This document shows positions 24,336 through 34,223 of a stretch of 64,000 bases of DNA, one piece after another. Source of the stretch: Marinomonas algicola (GTDB taxonomy: Bacteria; Pseudomonadota; Gammaproteobacteria; Pseudomonadales; Marinomonadaceae); assembly GCF_014805825.1 (NCBI RefSeq), contig NZ_CP061941.1:1860001-1924000 (forward strand), read 5' to 3'. The notes beneath the pieces are model-generated. The model was not told the DNA's origin and did no database searches. It saw only the letters and a program-made list of their open reading frames with translations. The first letter of the stretch is position 1, and each line of letters starts with the position of its first letter. Made by a program: the position numbers and the translations under genes.

Positions 24336-25031
24336 ATGATGACGAATCTTGCAATTAAAACACAAAATTTAACCCATACGGTAACAACAGCCGCCGATGA
24401 CCTGACTATTTTGAATGATATTTCCATCAGTATCAGAGAAGGAGAAAGCGTGGCAATTGTTGGGGCATCTGGTTCGGGTAAATCTACTTTATTAGGATTA
24501 ATCGCGGGTTTGGATGTTTCTTCACAGGGAGACATCTTTTTATATGGTAATAATTTATCCGAACTTGATGAAGAAGCCCGGGCCGATTTGCGCGGTGAGT
24601 ATGTCGGGTTTGTCTTTCAATCTTTTCATCTTTTGCCTAGCTTAACAGCATTGGAAAATGTAATGCTTCCTGGTGAATTGAAGGGGGATAAAGACGCCAA
24701 AAATAAGGCCTCTGAGTTTCTCAAACAAGTTGGCTTAGAGCACCGTTTGCAACATTACCCACGTCAGTTATCCGGAGGTGAGCAACAACGTGTTGCGGTT
24801 GCCCGCGCTTTTGCCTCTTCCCCTAAAGTCCTATTTGCGGATGAACCGACAGGGAACTTAGATTCAGAAAATGGAAAAATAGTGACCGATCTTTTATTTG
24901 CCTTGAATGAAAAGCAAGGGACAACGTTGGTGTTGGTGACTCATGATGCAAACTTAGCCAAGCGTTGTTCACGCCAAATAATGATGGCTTCAGGAAAAAT
25001 CATTGAGTCAGCGCCTTTAGGCCAGGAGTAA
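24336..25031 (+). CDS. ybbA: ABC transporter ATP-binding protein YbbA
   Basis: The 231-residue ATPase of the MacB/LolD group has Walker A GASGSGKST, the Q-loop FQSFHLLP, the signature LSGGEQQRVAVARA, Walker B VLFADEPTGNLD and the H-loop VTHD. Two tandem ATG codons (24336 and 24339) are possible, and a third in-frame ATG at 24318 cannot be excluded. It pairs with the following FtsX-like permease. YbbAP is thought to act in extraction of hydrophobic molecules from the inner membrane together with the divergent TesA. Confidence 0.92.
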   Translation: MMTNLAIKTQNLTHTVTTAADDLTILNDISISIREGESVAIVGASGSGKSTLLGLIAGLDVSSQGDIFLYGNNLSELDEEARADLRGEYVGFVFQSFHLLPSLTALENVMLPGELKGDKDAKNKASEFLKQVGLEHRLQHYPRQLSGGEQQRVAVARAFASSPKVLFADEPTGNLDSENGKIVTDLLFALNEKQGTTLVLVTHDANLAKRCSRQIMMASGKIIESAPLGQE

Positions 25032-25038
25032 GTGAATC

Positions 25039-27501
25039 ATGTTGGCGATTAAACTGCTCATAAGAGAAGTACGTAACGGTGATGTGCTGACATTGCTTTT
25101 TGCTTTAATTTTGTCGATTTCTACGGTAACAGGCATTGATTTGTTTGTAGATAGATTACAAACCTCTTTTACGATGCAATCCGCCACATTGTTAGCGGCA
25201 GATCGAGTGGTTAGAAGTAATGCGCCAGTGAGCCCTGAGAGGTTGGAATACGCGTTAGAGCAAGGGCTGGACACGGCGAAAAAAACCTCATTTTCCTCAA
25301 TGGTTTTTTCAAATGATAACCTTCAACTCTCACAAGTCTCTGCTGTTACCAGTAATTACCCATTACGTGGTAGTTACCTTATTGATGATGAGGTTTTTGG
25401 TGCGGGTTATGTGAATGAGACTGGGCCAGAAAGTGGAGAAATTTGGGTGTCATCACGGCTTGCCAGTCTGCTAAATGTTGGTATCGGTGATACGGTACAA
25501 GTGGGTGAGGTTGACTTAGTTATTCGACATTATCTTGTTCGAGATCCTGGGTCTACCGGCTCCACTTTTGCTATTGCCCCAAGAGCTGTGATTAATCATG
25601 ATGATTTAGCCAAAACGCAGGTTGTTCAACCCGGAAGCCGTGTGCGTTATTCATTATTGTTAGCGGGTAATGAAGACGCTTTAAATCAATATGAAACTTG
25701 GGTTACTCCGAACTTGCAGAAAGGAGAGCGTTGGAGAACACCTAAAAACGGTGGTCAAGGTATTAACTCGGCGATTGACAGAGCTGAGTCCTTCTTGTTG
25801 CTTGCTGGTACTTTAGCGGTTGTCATGTCTGGTGTAGCGATGGCCTTAGCGTCTTCTCGTTATGTTCGCCGTCATTTAACCCAAGTGGCTGTTATCAAAA
25901 CATTGGGCGCTACACCTAAAAAAATAGCTCAACTCTTGCTGTCTCAGCTGGCCATCCTCTTTCTTGTTGGTACTGGTATCGGGTTAACACTTGGTTGGTT
26001 AATTCAAGAGGTGATTGCACTGAGTTTAGCCAGTTTGTTATCAACTGTTTTGCCAAGTGCCTCTATCACGAATCTGTGGTTGGGTATTCTGACTGGATTA
26101 ATGTCATTGCTAGCATTTTGTGTTCCATTGTTGATGCGTTTATTCGATGTATCGCCTTTAACTGTGTTACATCCTGCAGGTAAAGTGCAATTAAAATCCT
26201 TGTCTCTGTATTTGATGGCTTTTATTGGTATGTACTTATTGATGGTGGTCTATACAGGTGGTGTATTGCTACCAAGTATTATGATGGTGGCCATTTTTGT
26301 AGTGGCATTAGCGATAGGTATTATTGGCTACGCTTTATTTAAACTCGGTAGAAAACTCACATCAGGGGCGGTAAGTGGCTGGCAAATAGGGTTAGCCTCT
26401 TTGCATCGTCGCTTAATGGGTAACCTGTTCCAACTTTTGGTTTTTACCTTGATCATTATGCTGGGGCTGATTTTGATTGGTGTGAAATCCAGTTTGATTA
26501 CAGATTGGCAAAGACAATTGCCGGTGGATGCTCCAAATCATTATTTATTTAATGTGCAAGAAGGAGAAGTTCAACAAATTAGTGATATTGCTCAAGACCT
26601 CAGTATTCCAGTCAGTGAGTGGTATCCAATGGTTCGAGGCCGAGTTGTTCAGTTAAATGGGCAAGATGTTGATGATCTATATACAGCTGAAGATAAAGAA
26701 CCAGAATTGATTTCAAGAGAAATGAATTTAACGTGGAGTAATCAGTTGGCCGAAGACAATGTTTTGCTGGAGGGCGAATTTGGTGCCAATGTTGATGGCT
26801 TATCAGTAGAAGAAGAGGCCGCCAAAGAAATGGATCTTAAACTGGGGGATACATTAGGGATTAAAATAGGAGGGTTAGACTATCAGCTACCTATAACGTC
26901 AATCCGTAGCGTTGATTGGAGCTCAATGAAGCCAAACTTTTATTTAATATTGCCGCAAAGTATTTTATCTGACTTCCCAGCTAACTACGTAAGTAGCGTA
27001 TTTATTGACAAGCAAAATGTGCAGTCTTTTTACCAAAAAATGGCGGATTTCCCGACCGTATCCATGCTTAATGTGGGGGATTTAATTCTGCAGATACAAC
27101 TCATTATTGCTCAAGTTTCACAGGCTATTCAGCTCGTCTTGTTCTTTATTCTTTCCTCTGCTGTTCTGGTACTTAATGCAAGTGTTAGAGCCAGTTTAGA
27201 TGAAAGGCTTGAAGAGGGGGCACTATTAAGAACATTAGGTGCAAGTAAAACGCTCATTCGACAGTCAATGTTAGTTGAATTTGGTTTCCTTGGTTTCTCC
27301 GCTGGTGTTATTGGTGCTTTAGCGGCAGAATTAAGTTTGTTCGGATTGCAGGTTTTTATTTTTGAGCTTGCGCCAAGCATTCATCCCCTAATGTGGATTT
27401 TAGGGCCATCTACAGGCTTTATTGTCGTGTCTATCATTGGATTATATGCAGGTAAATCTGTATTAACAGTTCCTCCAATGAGAATGCTACGGTCGTTATA
27501 A
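25039..27501 (+). CDS. ybbP: YbbP-like ABC permease (FtsX family)
   Basis: This 820-residue inner-membrane protein has the duplicated FtsX layout: an N-terminal membrane segment (about 17-38), a periplasmic domain, three membrane segments around 255-365, a central pair near 390-440 plus a further segment around 468-490, a second periplasmic domain, and three segments at about 690-815. It is the partner of YbbA. It begins seven bases after the ybbA stop with GGAG as ribosome-binding site. polB follows after only 27 bases. Confidence 0.92.
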   Translation: MLAIKLLIREVRNGDVLTLLFALILSISTVTGIDLFVDRLQTSFTMQSATLLAADRVVRSNAPVSPERLEYALEQGLDTAKKTSFSSMVFSNDNLQLSQVSAVTSNYPLRGSYLIDDEVFGAGYVNETGPESGEIWVSSRLASLLNVGIGDTVQVGEVDLVIRHYLVRDPGSTGSTFAIAPRAVINHDDLAKTQVVQPGSRVRYSLLLAGNEDALNQYETWVTPNLQKGERWRTPKNGGQGINSAIDRAESFLLLAGTLAVVMSGVAMALASSRYVRRHLTQVAVIKTLGATPKKIAQLLLSQLAILFLVGTGIGLTLGWLIQEVIALSLASLLSTVLPSASITNLWLGILTGLMSLLAFCVPLLMRLFDVSPLTVLHPAGKVQLKSLSLYLMAFIGMYLLMVVYTGGVLLPSIMMVAIFVVALAIGIIGYALFKLGRKLTSGAVSGWQIGLASLHRRLMGNLFQLLVFTLIIMLGLILIGVKSSLITDWQRQLPVDAPNHYLFNVQEGEVQQISDIAQDLSIPVSEWYPMVRGRVVQLNGQDVDDLYTAEDKEPELISREMNLTWSNQLAEDNVLLEGEFGANVDGLSVEEEAAKEMDLKLGDTLGIKIGGLDYQLPITSIRSVDWSSMKPNFYLILPQSILSDFPANYVSSVFIDKQNVQSFYQKMADFPTVSMLNVGDLILQIQLIIAQVSQAIQLVLFFILSSAVLVLNASVRASLDERLEEGALLRTLGASKTLIRQSMLVEFGFLGFSAGVIGALAAELSLFGLQVFIFELAPSIHPLMWILGPSTGFIVVSIIGLYAGKSVLTVPPMRMLRSL

Positions 27502-27528
27502 TCCTAAAACTAGGATAACTAAGGTTCT

Positions 27529-29859
27529 ATGTTAAGAACGGACGAAGGTTATATAGTCAGTCGCCATGTTAGAGAGGTAAATGGTTCATTAGAAATGTCT
27601 TACTGGGTTAAAACAGCCAGTAAGACAGTTCATCTTATTCCTAATCGACAGTCCGCGGTTTTCTTCACTGATGTTCTTGCAGAAGAGCTATTAAATTCAC
27701 TAAATGTCTATTTTGAAGATCACCATTATCTTAATTTCAATCACACAAAAGTCTTAACTGTGTATTGTTCGGGGTTGAAGTACAAACAGGATTTAATACA
27801 ACGCCTTAAACACAGCGGCTTTTCTGTTTACGAAGAAGACATAAAGCCTCAAGATCGTTATTTAATGGAAAGGGGGATACGTGGTGCCATTCGCTTCATT
27901 GGAGAATGTGATGCCAGCGAGACCTATTATAAGCAAGCCATTCTGAAGCCTGCTGCGACTGAGTTATCAATACAAAATCCTCAGTGGAAGGTATGGTCGG
28001 TCGATATTGAAACTTCAGTTAGCCATAACACATTGCTTTCTATCGGTGTTGTTTCTTCAGAATTAACGGCAGTTTTTGTGGTGAGTTTATACCCTATAGA
28101 GGATGAGCGTTGTTTCTTTTTCAGTGATGAAAAAAGTTTGCTTTTAGCCTTTATGCGTTTTGTGCGCTTTCATAATCCAAACATCCTTATTGGATGGAAT
28201 ATCATCGGTTTTGATATGGCGTTTATCGACAGACGATGCAGAGCATTGGGTTTAAAGCCACAATTTGGCGTTGGTGGTGAGTCTTGGTCTTTACGTACTT
28301 CTGAAAGTGAGGGGAAATATTTTATAACCATTCCTGGGCGTGTTGTTTTAGATGGCATTGTTCTGCTTAAAGTGGGTGGTTATCATTTTGAATCTTATAG
28401 CCTTAACAACGTTAGTAAAGAAATTTTAAAGGATCAAAAGACGCTTCATGGAAGTGGGCGGTGGCAAGAAATAGAAGCATTGCATGCAAATGATTTGGCC
28501 AGTTTTGTTGATTATAACGTGCAAGACTGTGATCTTGTATTGCGTATTTTCCAAAAACTGAAATTGATAGAGCTGCAGCAAACACGCGCTGATTTAACAG
28601 GTATTCCCCTTGAACAAACGGGTGGGTCGGTGGCTTCTTTTGAAAACCTATATTTACCGCGGCTTCATCAAAGAGGGTTTGTGGCACCGGCATGGAATGA
28701 AGAGGCCTTTAAATCAAGCCCTGGCGGCTTTGTTATGAGTTCTTGTCCGGGTTTTTATAAAAACGTTTTGGTTTTTGATTTTAAAAGTCTTTATCCCAGT
28801 ATTATTCGAACCTTTAAAATAGACCCTTTGGCGAGAATCAGCCATAACGAACCAAAAATAGCGGGCTTTTTAGGCGCTCGTTTTTCCTCTTTAGACGCGA
28901 TATTACCAAATCTCATTGATGAGCTCACGAAAGCTCGCGAGCTGGCTAAAATTCAACAAAACGATATATTAAGTTATGCGATCAAAATAATTATGAACTC
29001 ATTTTATGGGGTGCTTGGGTCAAATGTGTGTCGTTTTTATCATGCCGAATTGGCCAGTTCAATTACAATGAGAGGCCATCAAATACTGGAGCAGACAAAA
29101 GACTGGATAGAGGCGTGTGGTGCCAAGGTTATCTATGGTGATACAGACTCGGTTTTTGTTGTTTTTGATGAAGATTTTGAGAACGATCATGTAATAGGAA
29201 AAGGGAAGGCTCTGTGTAGAATGATTAATGAGAAGTGGCTAGATTATTGCCAAACGACATATCAAGTCTCATCTTATTTGGAGCTTGAGTTTGAAACCTA
29301 TTACAGCCGTTTTTTTATGCCGACAATTCGTGGTCAGGAAGAGGGCAGTAAAAAGCGTTATGCGGGTTTATCAGAAGGAAAAGTAATATTTAAAGGGTTA
29401 GAGGCCGCTAGGAGTGATTGGACTCCATTAGCTAGGCGTTTTCAAAAATCCCTTTTTCAACATGTTTTCACCGATGAAGACCCTATCGAGTTTATTTTAA
29501 AAACCATTGAATGCTTAAAAATGGGGGAGTTTGATACTGAACTTATTTACTCGAAACGATTAAGCCGCCCTTTAAACTCTTATAAGAAAGTCATCCCACC
29601 CCATGTAAGGGCGGCAAAGATGAAAGAGCAATATAATATTCAGCAAGGCATTGGTAGTGAGTTCCATGAAGCTAAAAAACGCATTGAATACTTTTACAAG
29701 CGCTCAGGTGTGGTTCCCTTTTACTCAGAAGAGGGTCTTACTGAAATTGATTATGATCATTATATTGAAAAGCAAATAACACCAATAGCAGACAGTGTGT
29801 TAATTCATTTCCACACGAGTGTTGATAAACTATTGTCTAAGCAGTTAGGTTTGATTTAG
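27529..29859 (+). CDS. polB: DNA polymerase II (family B)
   Basis: The 776-residue polymerase matches the E. coli enzyme (783 residues) in length. The 3'-5' exonuclease motifs are intact (WSVDIETSV, NILIGWNIIGFDMAF and FVDYNVQDCDLV), as are polymerase motif A DFKSLYPSIIR, motif B KIIMNSFYGVLG and motif C YGDTDSVFV. It therefore can proofread and extend DNA, probably in restart or translesion work. I see no LexA box in the 27-base gap to ybbP, so it may be expressed from the ybbAP promoter. The start follows ACTAAGG. Confidence 0.95.
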   Translation: MLRTDEGYIVSRHVREVNGSLEMSYWVKTASKTVHLIPNRQSAVFFTDVLAEELLNSLNVYFEDHHYLNFNHTKVLTVYCSGLKYKQDLIQRLKHSGFSVYEEDIKPQDRYLMERGIRGAIRFIGECDASETYYKQAILKPAATELSIQNPQWKVWSVDIETSVSHNTLLSIGVVSSELTAVFVVSLYPIEDERCFFFSDEKSLLLAFMRFVRFHNPNILIGWNIIGFDMAFIDRRCRALGLKPQFGVGGESWSLRTSESEGKYFITIPGRVVLDGIVLLKVGGYHFESYSLNNVSKEILKDQKTLHGSGRWQEIEALHANDLASFVDYNVQDCDLVLRIFQKLKLIELQQTRADLTGIPLEQTGGSVASFENLYLPRLHQRGFVAPAWNEEAFKSSPGGFVMSSCPGFYKNVLVFDFKSLYPSIIRTFKIDPLARISHNEPKIAGFLGARFSSLDAILPNLIDELTKARELAKIQQNDILSYAIKIIMNSFYGVLGSNVCRFYHAELASSITMRGHQILEQTKDWIEACGAKVIYGDTDSVFVVFDEDFENDHVIGKGKALCRMINEKWLDYCQTTYQVSSYLELEFETYYSRFFMPTIRGQEEGSKKRYAGLSEGKVIFKGLEAARSDWTPLARRFQKSLFQHVFTDEDPIEFILKTIECLKMGEFDTELIYSKRLSRPLNSYKKVIPPHVRAAKMKEQYNIQQGIGSEFHEAKKRIEYFYKRSGVVPFYSEEGLTEIDYDHYIEKQITPIADSVLIHFHTSVDKLLSKQLGLI

Positions 29860-29929
29860 TTTATAAAAACCAAGCAGTAATCTACGCTTTATTGGTGACA
29901 TGGTTTGTGTTTAGAAAGGACGTTTACAA

Positions 29930-32524
29930 ATGAAAGTAACTGATTTAAAAGTTTTTGTATTATTTGTAGCGCTCGTTATTGTTGCTTCTTTGATCGGGGT
30001 GAAAGCATTTAAAGCGGCCCCCTCCCCATTAAAAGATAATATCGAGGTGTATTCACTTGTCGATAGTGCCAATAATTTGACTATTGATACGCTTTTAGAA
30101 AGCAATGACCCCGTTTCTTTTTCATGGGTTAATCATGATGATTCAGATTTAAACTTCGGTTATTCTAACGACACCTATTGGATAAAAATCAACCTAATTG
30201 GGCCCGCAAAAAGTAGTCAATTTTTGAATCTCGATTACTCTTTAATTGATTTAATCGAGTTTTATGAGGTTCAGCATGGAAAAGTCGTAGCCGCCTACCA
30301 TACTGGCGATGCCAAGCCATTTTCCTCTCGTGTATTTAACAGCAGCACCTTTACATTTCCATTTAATCATGGGGGGAATGGCTCTGAACTTTATCTGAAA
30401 GTCCATTCCGAAGGTATATTGAAGCTTCCAATTAATTTACTCTCTGCAAGTCAATTAATTGAAAAAACACAGCTAACGTCATTTGTTATAGGCAGTTATT
30501 TTGGTTTTATGCTATTTGCAGTGATTGGCTGTTTAATTGTGTTTGGCATTTCACAATACAATACGTTTTTTTGTTTTAGCGTCTATTTTTTCTTTTCATT
30601 ACTCTATGGATTAAATTTTAGTGGCGTACTTTTTCAGAGGGTTTGGCCCAATGAACCTGAGTTAAATCAATATGCAACTAATATTCTTGGCTTTCTCTTG
30701 ATTTATAGTCAGCTGGTGTTTGTGGAGAAATACTTAAACATTTCTCGTGAATGGCATGTGTCCGTTTTAACCTTATCTAAAATTGCTTCCTTGACGGCGC
30801 TTTGTTTTACATTCGCGCCTGGATTATACACCTTGATGAGCTTTTTTAGCCTTGTTTCGTTTGTGTTTGTAGCCTTGTTGTCTTGTGGGTTTTCAACCGT
30901 GTTTTTTTATCAAAAAACGGGGAGAAGATATAAAGAATTGTATTTCGCTTTGGCTTGGATTTTTTATACTCTGGCTTTAGCTGTGATGATATTGGACGCG
31001 ATTGGTATTGTGTTCATGTCTGATGAAGTAAGAGTCTATGTGATTGCGGCTTTTGCAATGCAAATTGTATTCTTGGTGGCCGCCATGGTTGATAGCTATG
31101 AGGCCGCTAGGCAAGGCGCTATCAAAGACTCTATGAGAAGTGTACAAGAACTAGAACAGAGACAAATCATTGAGCGACACATGCTTTTCCAGGCCACTCA
31201 TGACAACGCTTCGCTGTTACCCAAAAAACAAGTACTGCTTCATAATTGGCCTGTTATAAAAGAATACATACCAGTGAATAGGCAAGTAAACGTTGTTATT
31301 ATTCATTTTGAGGGGTATTACTCCATTGTGTTGGCTTATGGTCAAGAAGTGGCTGATATGTTGGTTTTAGGTTTGCATGATCGTATAAAAAAAGAAGTGC
31401 AACTGAATAAACAGTTCGTAATAGTAGACGTGGATTGGAATAATGATAAAGCCGTTGTACTAGACTCACTTGATGTCTGTTTGGTTTATGTTGGTAGGGA
31501 AGGTGAAGATATAAGCGCTAGCTTGCTTGCTTTACATAAGCATGTCAGTAATCCCTTCCGCTATCAAGATATTCATTTGGATGTTGAGGTCGCCATAGGG
31601 CTGTGTGAACTTACTGGTGCAGAGACAATATCTTCCGCAATTCGCAAAGCTCAGGTGGCGGCGAAAGAGTCATCTCATAGAAAATATTGCTTACTAGAAT
31701 ACAAAGACACCCTTGAGTACGATCCAAAATACATCAATGTATTGCTATCAAAATTTAAGAAAGCACTTGAAAATAACGGCCTAGACTTGGTTTTTCAACC
31801 CCAGGTTAATACACAAGATGGATCACTTTTTGGGGTTGAAGCTTTATTAAGATGGTCGGACGAAGATGAAGGGGTGATTTCCCCTGAAATGTTTATACCA
31901 ATTATAGAACAAAGCTCACTCATTAATGATTTGACGGATTTTGTCATCAAACGCGCCTTTATATTTTATTCACATCATGTCGCCTTGTTTGGCCCCGGAA
32001 TACAGCTATCGATTAATTTATCTGCTCGTAATTTTTTGGACAAAGGTCTGATTAAATACGTTTCAAAATATTTAATAGAATTTGATGTAGACCCAAAGAA
32101 AATAACATTTGAACTAACAGAAACAGTCGTTTTAGGAGATCTAGCGGAAAGTAAAAAAACATTTGATCAATTGCTTGATATGGGTATAAATCTTGCTTTA
32201 GATGATTTTGGCACTGGTTATTCTTCTTTGCTGTATCTAAAAGAATTGCCATTTTCAGAACTTAAAATTGATAAAGGTTTTTTAGTAAAAGACTTTCATA
32301 CGAAGCAAGGGGCCGGTCTTGTCAAAGCGGCAATTGCTTTGGGTAAAAGTCTAGACATGCTCGTTGTGGCAGAGGGTGTTGAATCGTTAGAGCTGGCTAA
32401 ACAGTTAAAGCGTTATGGTTGTACAGTATGCCAAGGTTATTATTTTGCAAAGCCGATGCGTGAAGATGGTTTTTATACATGGTACAAGTCTTACAAAGTG
32501 AAAAAATATATTATTGAGGAATGA
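29930..32524 (+). CDS. 7TM-DISM sensor with degenerate GGDEF and intact EAL domain
   Basis: The 864-residue protein has an N-terminal membrane segment (about 7-25), a periplasmic DISM-type extracellular domain (about 35-165), seven membrane segments (about 182-395), a short coiled linker, a degenerate GGDEF region (about 440-590) lacking the signature, and a C-terminal EAL domain (about 600-850). The EAL domain keeps EALLRW near 637, NLSARNF, FELTET, DDFGTGYSS, LKIDKGF and VAEGVES, so it is a likely c-di-GMP phosphodiesterase. It should sense a periplasmic or membrane cue. The stop overlaps the TetR gene region closely. Confidence 0.92.
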   Translation: MKVTDLKVFVLFVALVIVASLIGVKAFKAAPSPLKDNIEVYSLVDSANNLTIDTLLESNDPVSFSWVNHDDSDLNFGYSNDTYWIKINLIGPAKSSQFLNLDYSLIDLIEFYEVQHGKVVAAYHTGDAKPFSSRVFNSSTFTFPFNHGGNGSELYLKVHSEGILKLPINLLSASQLIEKTQLTSFVIGSYFGFMLFAVIGCLIVFGISQYNTFFCFSVYFFFSLLYGLNFSGVLFQRVWPNEPELNQYATNILGFLLIYSQLVFVEKYLNISREWHVSVLTLSKIASLTALCFTFAPGLYTLMSFFSLVSFVFVALLSCGFSTVFFYQKTGRRYKELYFALAWIFYTLALAVMILDAIGIVFMSDEVRVYVIAAFAMQIVFLVAAMVDSYEAARQGAIKDSMRSVQELEQRQIIERHMLFQATHDNASLLPKKQVLLHNWPVIKEYIPVNRQVNVVIIHFEGYYSIVLAYGQEVADMLVLGLHDRIKKEVQLNKQFVIVDVDWNNDKAVVLDSLDVCLVYVGREGEDISASLLALHKHVSNPFRYQDIHLDVEVAIGLCELTGAETISSAIRKAQVAAKESSHRKYCLLEYKDTLEYDPKYINVLLSKFKKALENNGLDLVFQPQVNTQDGSLFGVEALLRWSDEDEGVISPEMFIPIIEQSSLINDLTDFVIKRAFIFYSHHVALFGPGIQLSINLSARNFLDKGLIKYVSKYLIEFDVDPKKITFELTETVVLGDLAESKKTFDQLLDMGINLALDDFGTGYSSLLYLKELPFSELKIDKGFLVKDFHTKQGAGLVKAAIALGKSLDMLVVAEGVESLELAKQLKRYGCTVCQGYYFAKPMREDGFYTWYKSYKVKKYIIEE

Positions 32525-32525
32525 T

Positions 32526-33173
32526 TTGGGCATTAAGCGTATACAGACATTAGATTCGTTAAGGTATTCTCTTCAGTCGCTCTTATTGACGCATGGCTGG
32601 GAGGATATTAGTGTGCAGATGATCACCCAAAAAATGGGTGTGAGTGTGGGTACCTTCTATAATTATTTTGATTGTAGATACGATGCGCTTACAGACCTGA
32701 AATCCGAATTAACTCAAGTCTTTAAAAACGATCTTGATATCTTGTTAAACACCTACGCCTATTCAACCGAGAAGATCACTATTTTAATTAAATATCTTAT
32801 TATGCAGTCCAATGATGATTCGACTTGGTCCAACTATCTATACAGTGGTAATGCTTATTCTGAGCGGTTAAATCAGGGTATTAAAGATATTTTGATAAGC
32901 ATCATTACAGAAGGCGAAAAACAAAAAATCATGCAGGTTGATGCGGTTAACTGTGCTATTGATTTTATCGAAGTGGGCTTATTTTTTCATGTTAAAAATG
33001 CGCTTGTTAATGGTGAGGAAAGTCATTCTTTCATTGATTTGGTTCTCATACTATTGGGTGTCACAAAAGAGAATAGAGAAAAGGTTATTGATATCATTTG
33101 TCCAATTACACCTTTATCTCAGTTGCCAATGTCATTTTTAACGATAAATCAATTTGAGGATGTATATGAATAA
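32526..33173 (+). CDS. TetR-like transcriptional regulator (TTG start)
   Basis: The 215-residue protein has a TetR helix-turn-helix (about residues 10-55: WEDISVQMITQKMGVSVGTFYNYFDC) and a divergent ligand domain. I chose the TTG at 32526 because GAGGA lies five bases before it; it is two bases past the stop of the DISM-EAL gene. The frame could also begin at a TTG at 32514. It precedes the glutaredoxin-like gene with an eight-base overlap, so three genes appear to be co-transcribed. The ligand is unknown. Confidence 0.8.
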   Translation: MGIKRIQTLDSLRYSLQSLLLTHGWEDISVQMITQKMGVSVGTFYNYFDCRYDALTDLKSELTQVFKNDLDILLNTYAYSTEKITILIKYLIMQSNDDSTWSNYLYSGNAYSERLNQGIKDILISIITEGEKQKIMQVDAVNCAIDFIEVGLFFHVKNALVNGEESHSFIDLVLILLGVTKENREKVIDIICPITPLSQLPMSFLTINQFEDVYE

Positions 33174-33441
33174 AGTGGTGATCTTATATGGCACGCTCGG
33201 CTGTCATTTATGTGATATAGCCAAGCAGGAAGTCGTAAATGTGACAAAAAATAGAGTTATAATTGAAAGTGTAGATATAGCCGATGACCTTTATTTGTTT
33301 GAAAAATATGGCACAAAAATCCCTGTTCTTGAAATTTATGGGACCTTTTTATTTTGGCCTTTTACGTCAGATCAAGTTGATCAAGCCTTAGATAATGCCG
33401 CACAGGTTGTGAATAAGCCGAATAGGCGCTACCTAAGGTAA
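33166..33441 (+). CDS. Glutaredoxin-like thiol protein (DUF836 type)
   Basis: The 91-residue protein starts MNKVVILYGTLGCHLCDIA, a thioredoxin-fold strand followed by a CHLC motif (CxxC, residues 13-16). The pattern with the cis-Pro in TKIPVLEIYG fits the small glutaredoxin-like family often labelled DUF836. It likely exchanges thiols or disulfides in the cytoplasm. GAGGA precedes the ATG at 33166, which overlaps the end of the TetR gene by eight bases; the in-frame start at 33154 lacks such a site. It converges with tatD. Confidence 0.85.
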   Translation: MNKVVILYGTLGCHLCDIAKQEVVNVTKNRVIIESVDIADDLYLFEKYGTKIPVLEIYGTFLFWPFTSDQVDQALDNAAQVVNKPNRRYLR

Positions 33442-33452
33442 ATGCAGATCAT

Positions 33453-34223
33453 TTAAATATTAAAAAGTCGCCTTGCATTCATATGTGTGATTTTTTCTAT
33501 CTCTTCTACCGATTGCTCTCTAATTCTGGCTAGCTCATTTATAATATAAGGCAGGAATTTGGGGTGATTTTTTCTTGGTCTTGGGCGGATGTTTCTAGGA
33601 ATAAGGTATGGTGCATCTGTTTCGATTAATAAGCGATTATTCGGAATGTATTTTACGGCTTCTTGTAAATCATGACCTCTGCGTTCATCGCATAACCATC
33701 CCGTTATACCTATATAGAGACCCAGATCTAAATAACGTTTTAGGGTCTCTTTGTTACCAGTAAAGCAATGTATCACTCCATTAAGGTGGGTTGCATTTGA
33801 TAGCATTCCGATTACCGTATCTTCGGCCTCTCTTTCGTGTAAAAACAAAGGTAAATTCATTTCTTTGGCAATCTGTATTTGCTGATCGAAAGCAAAGATC
33901 TGTTGTTTAGGTGTTGAAAAATTTCGATTAAAATCTAGGCCAGTTTCACCGACGGCAACCGGTGAGTTCTCACGTATTAACGTGATAGCGGATGAGGTGG
34001 TATCTTCATTCCATTCGCTTGCATGGTGCGGATGACAGCCAATAGTATAACGTATTGAACTATTTGGGTGCGTCTTGCTAAGTTCTATAAGCTCATCGGA
34101 TTCCGCTAAGTTAGAACTAATTGCAATAACCTTGCTTATATTTGCGGCTGTTAATTCAGCTTGAAATTCACTGAGTGCAGCCAAGTCGATTATGCTGTTT
34201 AAATTAACACCGATATCAATCAT
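33453..34223 (-). CDS. tatD: TatD family 3'-5' exodeoxyribonuclease
   Basis: The 256-residue metal-dependent hydrolase closely resembles E. coli TatD: MIDIGVNLNS at the start (in place of the HxH of other members), GCHPHHASEW, VGETGLDFNRNFS, LFLHEREAED, HCFTGNKETL, and IETDAPYLIPR. TatD degrades single-stranded DNA and RNA from the 3' end and takes part in repair of oxidised DNA. Its start overlaps the stop of the upstream EAL/HDOD gene by one base, so it is in an operon with that gene; there are no tat secretion genes nearby. Confidence 0.93.
   Translation of the reverse strand: MIDIGVNLNSIIDLAALSEFQAELTAANISKVIAISSNLAESDELIELSKTHPNSSIRYTIGCHPHHASEWNEDTTSSAITLIRENSPVAVGETGLDFNRNFSTPKQQIFAFDQQIQIAKEMNLPLFLHEREAEDTVIGMLSNATHLNGVIHCFTGNKETLKRYLDLGLYIGITGWLCDERRGHDLQEAVKYIPNNRLLIETDAPYLIPRNIRPRPRKNHPKFLPYIINELARIREQSVEEIEKITHMNARRLFNI

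Noticed and set aside
27502..27528. LexA box before polB
   Set aside because: No CTGT-N8-ACAG-like palindrome is present in the gap.
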